A DNA stretch of 64,000 nucleotides from Sclerotiophoma versabilis (lineage: Eukaryota; Ascomycota; Dothideomycetes; Pleosporales; Didymellaceae), in contig JAAROD010000033.1 in the NCBI GenBank assembly GCA_012274445.1, positions 806,001 through 870,000 on the forward strand, read 5' to 3'. A program made the translations under genes and the position numbers. The notes under the pieces were generated by a model. It saw only the letters and a list, made by a program, of their open reading frames with translations, did no database searches and was not told the DNA's origin. Shown piece by piece: positions 59,409 through 64,000 of the stretch (its first letter is position 1; each line of letters begins with the position of its first letter).

Positions 59409-61237
59409 ATGTCTCTGAAGCAGGTGCGCGTCTTCCTGCTGGGTTGCTCCAGTGCTCCTTCCGAGCCAACTGCTGATTAGTGGGGTAGGAAATCGAGACC
59501 TGGGTGGCAGCCCTCGCCAGCTACGACAACAACGAGTTCGACGAGGCATTGAAGGTCTTCGACCAGATTTCCGACACATCCAAGATCTTATTCAACTGCG
59601 GTGTCATTCATGCCACGCTTGGAGAGCATGAGAAGGCGGTAAGCAAAGGACAGCAGGCACGTACCTGCGCGCTTGTGCTAACAACTACAGGTCGATTGCT
59701 ACCAGCGCGCTGTGCGTCTGGATCAGTATCTTGCCGTCGCATACTTCCAGCAGGGTGTCTCGAACTTCTTAATGGGTGATTTCGAGGAGGCACTGGCCAA
59801 CTTCAACGATACTCTTCTCTACCTGCGCGGCAACAACAACATCGACTACGAACAACTGGGCCTAAAGTTCAAACTATACTCATGCGAGGTTCTTTTTAAC
59901 CGCGGTCTTTGCTATATCTACCTGCAGCAAAGAGATGCTGGTTTGCAAGACTTGTCGTTTGCGGCTAAAGAGAAGGTTGTGCCAGATCATGACGTGATTG
60001 ATGAGGCCATCCGGGAGGAGGCAGAGGTACTGATTATTTACACAATTGAGATTAGACTTCCACTGACAGGTCCAGGGCTACACTGTATTCTCCATCCCAG
60101 TCGGCATTGTTTACCGCCCCAACGAAGCCAAGGTCAAGAACTTGAAAACAAAGGACTACCTTGGAAAGGCTCGTCTAGTCGCGGCATCGGACCGCAACAA
60201 TGCATTCACTGGATTTGCCGGGGCTGAGATCAAGAAGATGGGCAACACAGCTACAGATGACAGGCCTGAAGAAAAGCTATCATTCGCCGCAACCAACCTT
60301 GTCAAGCCAGAACTACAAAGCAGAGCGCGACAGCAGTCTGAGCCACCGATGAACCGCAACATGTTCCCGCCTACACCACCTCCAGAGGGTGACGGCAGGA
60401 GCTCTAAGGGCAGCAGCAATGAGCCAATGAGTCGAGCGCAGTCTGTGCGTGGCGGTGGACCCAAACCACAACCGTTGAATCTTGGAAGAGCTGCATTCGA
60501 CCAGCGGAACGACCAGCGGAATGACCAGAGGAATGACCAGAGGAACGAGGAACCACGCCGCCAGCCGACGCAGCGCTCGGCATCTGAGCGACCACCGCCG
60601 AGCCGATCTGAGTCAATGCGCAATAGGCAACGTGAAAAGCCGCGCCGTCGTGGTTCAGAAGAGGACATCATAGATGATTACAACGATGACATCTACGACT
60701 CATACCAGTCTCGTTCCAGTCGCGGCCAATACGGTCGTGGTTCAAGACAAGGCGGTGGACCGAGACGACCAGCATACATCGAAGAGGAGGACGAAGACGA
60801 CTACGATGGAAGTGATCTGGATGATGCCGAGTTTGAGATGATGTCTCGCAACAGCAAATCTCGAAGACGTTCACCTGCAAGGTCCACAAGATCTGGCGGT
60901 AGCGGCGGTGCTCGTGGAGTTGCTGGCAAGATTCGAGTCAAGGTTCATGGCAACGACACCCGCTATGTCTTCGTTACCGCAGACATGACAATGCGCGAGT
61001 TCTCGCAGTCAATCAGGGAGAAGTTTGGTATAAGGCAAAACTTCAAGGTGGAGATCAAGGATGACGGCGACATGATCACTATGGCCGACCAGGATGACCT
61101 AGAGATGGCTATCGACACGGCCAAGGATAATGCCAGGAGGACTGGCGAGACCCCCAAGATGGAGGTAAGTCACAAAAATAAGAGTCATTCTTTCGACATA
61201 TGCTAACATTCAACAGGTCTGGATTCGAGAAGTATAG
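59409..61237 (+). CDS. NADPH-oxidase regulator NoxR (p67phox-like), 536 aa
   Basis: NoxR activates the NoxA/NoxB NADPH oxidases with Rac and Cdc24/Bem1. In filamentous fungi it controls fruiting-body formation, hyphal fusion and infection structures. Exons: 59409-59423 (15 nt), 59489-59638, 59691-60026, 60076-61164 and 61217-61237. Residues 1-170 are TPR repeats (DEALKVFDQISDTSKILFNC, AVAYFQQGVSNFLMGDFEEA, FNRGLCYIYLQQRDAGLQDL). The middle is Pro/Arg/Ser-rich and disordered and contains a four-fold DQRN repeat near residue 308. The C-terminal PB1 domain (about 448-534) has KIRVKVHGNDTRYVFV and the acidic motif KDDGDMITMADQDDLEMAI. The last exon adds VWIREV. Confidence 0.94.
60499..60546 (+). 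repeat. 12-bp coding minisatellite (4 units, DQRN)
   Basis: Four near-identical 12-mers of the form GACCAGMGGAAY encode DQRN four times in the disordered middle of NoxR. Unit length is a multiple of three, so copy-number change would keep the frame. Confidence 0.9.
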
Positions 61238-63237
61238 AATAGAGATACCCCAGCATAACGCAACGCACGACATGACATCCACGTCCTTATTGGGACGCTA
61301 CGCATTTTGGACCTTCGATTACCCCTCTTGTACTCGGTAACAGCTTGTAGTAGCGATGCATAGCATATTGGTTTGCCGATGCCTTCAACTCCGCTGTAAT
61401 GTTAGCGAGCACATTGTTCGCCTATTATCATTATCACTCTTTCACAGCAGGACTGTTGATCGTTCAGAAGCACATAATTCATGAAGCATACATACCCTTA
61501 CCATCTGAGCGTATTTCTATTCGCCATGTGATCTAAAGTTACTGCACATTAGTGTTTTCTATAAATATAGTCAAGATATGGCAACTGCAGCAATAGTGCT
61601 TTCACGCCGCGTAAGCTCAGAAGCGTCCAATGCAAATACCGCCGCGAGCGCTTACGGCGAATCCACCAAAAGCACATTAGCTTCATTTGAAATTCACGAC
61701 CAGCCACACAATCGCGCCGAAGACTTGCAAGAATAGCAGGAGTGCCACATCTGGTGCCACACCTCTACACGAGCAAGTCAATCCGGGACACAGTCGGAAA
61801 AATTCGGACAACGCCTCAATTGTGGACACACTGGTGCGGCTGCCGTCCTAACCTCGCCAAGTCCATAACATGACCTGTGCCAAGATTGCCTCAACATCGA
61901 TGACATACGAACTTCAGATCCGTTTTAGATACCAAACAACACTCGAATAAGCATCGTACCATTGCGCGTGAAATTCGGAAGACTGCGAGAAGGATTGACA
62001 ACTGTAACTGGTACCTGTTTCAGCTCCAGCAGGAATCCTGGCACACATGTAGGAGATGAGTAAAAGATGGGCAAGACTATACAGAAATCGAGCCAAGCTT
62101 CTGTTAGAGAGGCGATGGGCTTGGTGACTGCTTGAGTGACGTGGTGAGTTATGGTGTCTCAGAATGGATTTGCGCTCTTCTTCAGTTCAACGACCAAATT
62201 ATGGGGGCACTTTAGTAGAACACGACTTTTGATAGCAGCTTTTACGCCTTCATCGCTTTTTCCAAATGCATATTGATTGGTCCATTAATTGAAAGTAGTA
62301 AGCTTCATTGACGGTAATGGGGTAGCCCAATGCCTCGACCTCCCATGGGGTACTATGGACGTGCTAAGCTACGGACTCGTCGGGAGCATCCCGGCCGTAG
62401 AAAGCAATTCATGGTAGGAATCTGTGCGCTAAGTCGTTATCAGGTAGTTCTCCTCCGCCATTTGAGGAGGCGTTGCGAGAAACAGTTAAAGTTCCACATA
62501 GAGTTCAACGAGTGAAGGGCTGAAGGACCTCGCGTGTATGCCGCGAAACCCTCACTTTGACCATATATGCAACTAGTGCAAATCAGAAATAGCTTATATC
62601 CTGGATTTTTGGAGACATAGAACAGTTGTAGCATAATCCTTGAGTAGTTGAGATGTCGCAGCCTTGTCACGGTTAGAGATAGATCAGACTGTAGGGTAGT
62701 ATTAGTACTAGCGCGCACGCATGAGAGGTAGATATCCTTGGGCGGCACACCAGGCTGAGAAACTTTAGCCATACATCTTCGAAAATGCAGCTAGCCTTTT
62801 CAGTTTGTGCACACAACTACATGCCTCTCACAGCAGGTCACTGTTTAGTGTGCTGATCCCACGCGACTCCACAGATCCTTAAATCAGACCACCTTGGAAG
62901 CTCGCTGGGGCAAAGCTAATTTCCTTTACAGCGCGCTCGTGCTTTGGGTGCCACGGTTGTTCCATCAAGCATCTCATCTAGCCTCGTGCTGGACGCCAAA
63001 CTGATCTTCGCCAGCTCTCAATATAACATCTCCCCAACGTCCTAGTAACTACACGATTGAATGCACACCTGAAGGTAGTCTTTATGTTTATAGGAACTCG
63101 GATCACCTTCTTATTAAAACTTTTCTGACGACGACACGGAACTGTATTTCGAACACGCGCGACAACACAATTTGTCGCCCAACAGCAATACTCCATGCGA
63201 GACGACCAACGATACAACAAACACAACTAGTTCTTCG
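61238..63237. other. 2 kb gene-poor stretch
   Basis: After the noxR stop no gene was recognised on either strand. The longest frames are 60-110 codons and show no similarity. By eye the base composition is more AT-rich than in the gene-dense part. Confidence 0.45.
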
Positions 63238-63559
63238 ATGTACACGTGCAACCATTGTGGCGAAGGTTTTGCAGAGATGGCACGTGACGTGAGTATCAGT
63301 ACATGTTAGTCTATGTGAATTGGTGCTGACCCAGTCAAAATGATCACACCAACTGCATGCATGTCCTTCGATACAGTTGTACCATTGCCGGATATTCGAA
63401 GATTTCAATCGGGGAGGAGATTTGCACACGCATAGTGCTATGCATCAAGGATTAACAGCTCATCGTGCTCATCGATATCCGTCAAATGGCTGTGGTGAGT
63501 CATTTATTAGGAAGGACAACTTTCTTGAGCACCTGAAGAAGTATGAGGATCTGCAATGA
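63238..63559 (+). pseudogene. relic of a C2H2 zinc-finger gene
   Basis: Frame 1 at 63238 starts MYTCNHCGEGF, a first finger half. After a possible 46 bp GTGAGT...CAG intron, pieces of the following fingers appear in two other frames: NDHTNCMHVLRYSC, then NRGGDLHTHSAMHQ and GCGESFIRKDNFLEHLKK up to a TGA near 63559. The second finger is interrupted by a frame change between its Cys and His halves, and the spliced frame meets a stop at once. The residue order (Cys pair, His pair, RKDNFLEHLKK) is that of fungal C2H2 proteins. A broken copy is the simplest reading. Confidence 0.5.
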
Positions 63560-63784
63560 GTTCCTGGCGGTTCCAGAGGACAGATCCAGCTGGTATTCTG
63601 AGCCTCATATCTATCGGTTCATGTGTCTTCTTGGGCTCGAAGGAATGGGAAGCACATTGATGCACCATACTTCCAGGTTTGATAGCTCAACGAGGGTTAA
63701 TACCTTTTCCCTTATCCACGTGCAACTATAGTCTGGATCACTCGTGTGATGATGTTTTTTCATCTTACAACGCACAACGGCCTG

Positions 63785-64000
63785 ATGGCGGAGAGCGCTT
63801 CAAAGCTCCAGCGTACCGATTCTGCTGCCAGCATTACCACCAACACCCCACGGTCCTTCATTGACCCTTCTCTTCACCATGAAAAGGATATCTTCTCTCC
63901 CACCACTTTGTTCCAGCTGTCGTCCAAGTGCCTTCAGTACATCGAACTTGGCCATTGCGACCTGGTATGCCGCATTTTCAGCGTCTCCTCTACCGCCTAT
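63785..64000 (+). CDS. 5' part of an unknown gene, runs off the window
   Basis: From ATG 63785 the frame is open to the last base (72 codons). The composition is coherent: a Ser/Thr-rich start (MAESASKLQRTDSAASITTN) and a more ordered part (TTLFQLSSKCLQYIELGHC). A further in-frame ATG pair lies about 36 bp upstream. A GTATGC near the end could be a donor site. No family is recognised from this fragment. Confidence 0.45.
   Translation, partial: MAESASKLQRTDSAASITTNTPRSFIDPSLHHEKDIFSPTTLFQLSSKCLQYIELGHCDLVCRIFSVSSTAY

Noticed and set aside
1..64000. Search for CRISPR arrays, phage, insertion sequences, LTRs or transposase genes
   Set aside because: No regularly spaced repeats, terminal repeats or transposase/integrase motifs were seen. 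The repeats found are short tandem arrays.

Overview
The window is nuclear DNA of a filamentous ascomycete (Pezizomycotina). The gene style looks most like Dothideomycetes, but that placement is an impression, not a computed result. The evidence is dense single-copy eukaryotic genes with many 44-110 bp introns (GTRNGT...CTAAY/CTRAC...YAG), and filamentous-fungus genes such as noxR, a complex I 21 kDa subunit, fungal TOR and a fungal-type Mae1-like carrier. I see no bacterial or viral segment, CRISPR array, rRNA or intact transposon.

Layout. 1.6-9.3 kb: THOC1/HPR1 (-), CSM3 (+) and SKI2 (+). 11.0-25.2 kb: an importin-beta of the Sxm1/Nmd5 type, SEC12 and a complete 2407-aa TOR kinase, all on +. 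25.8-27.6 kb: a C4-dicarboxylate/malate carrier. 28.4-31.9 kb: a small 10-cysteine secreted protein beside about 3 kb of gene-poor sequence. 31.9-44.6 kb: a hotdog thioesterase (-), TFB2 (+), Aquarius/Cwf11 (-), a complex I 21 kDa subunit (+), trimethyllysine dioxygenase (-), tRNA-Arg(CCG) (-) and RPT5 (+). 45.1-55.2 kb: an uncharacterised disordered protein (-), TOF1 (-), a 3-hydroxyacyl-CoA dehydrogenase (+), mitochondrial uL13m (-) and CCS1 (+). 55.4-58.0 kb: a putative unknown gene (-) and two decayed single-pass membrane-protein relics. 59.4-61.2 kb: noxR. 61.2-64.0 kb: gene-poor, with a broken C2H2 zinc-finger relic and the 5' part of a gene running off the right edge.

Most genes are core housekeeping: RNA metabolism (THO, SKI, Aquarius), transcription/repair (TFIIH Tfb2), replication-fork protection (Tof1 and Csm3, partners in one complex), transport (importin, Sec12), growth control (TOR), proteolysis (Rpt5) and mitochondria (complex I subunit, uL13m, HADH). 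Several are arranged head-to-head with short shared promoters: THOC1/CSM3, thioesterase/TFB2, Aquarius/complex I, TOF1/HADH and uL13m/CCS1. The least conventional parts are the secreted cysteine-rich gene, the 55-58 kb patch and the right-hand end. Exon boundaries were placed by eye from splice consensus, reading frame and remembered family conservation. They are predictions, although each protein-coding model listed with complete exons keeps one open frame across all its junctions.
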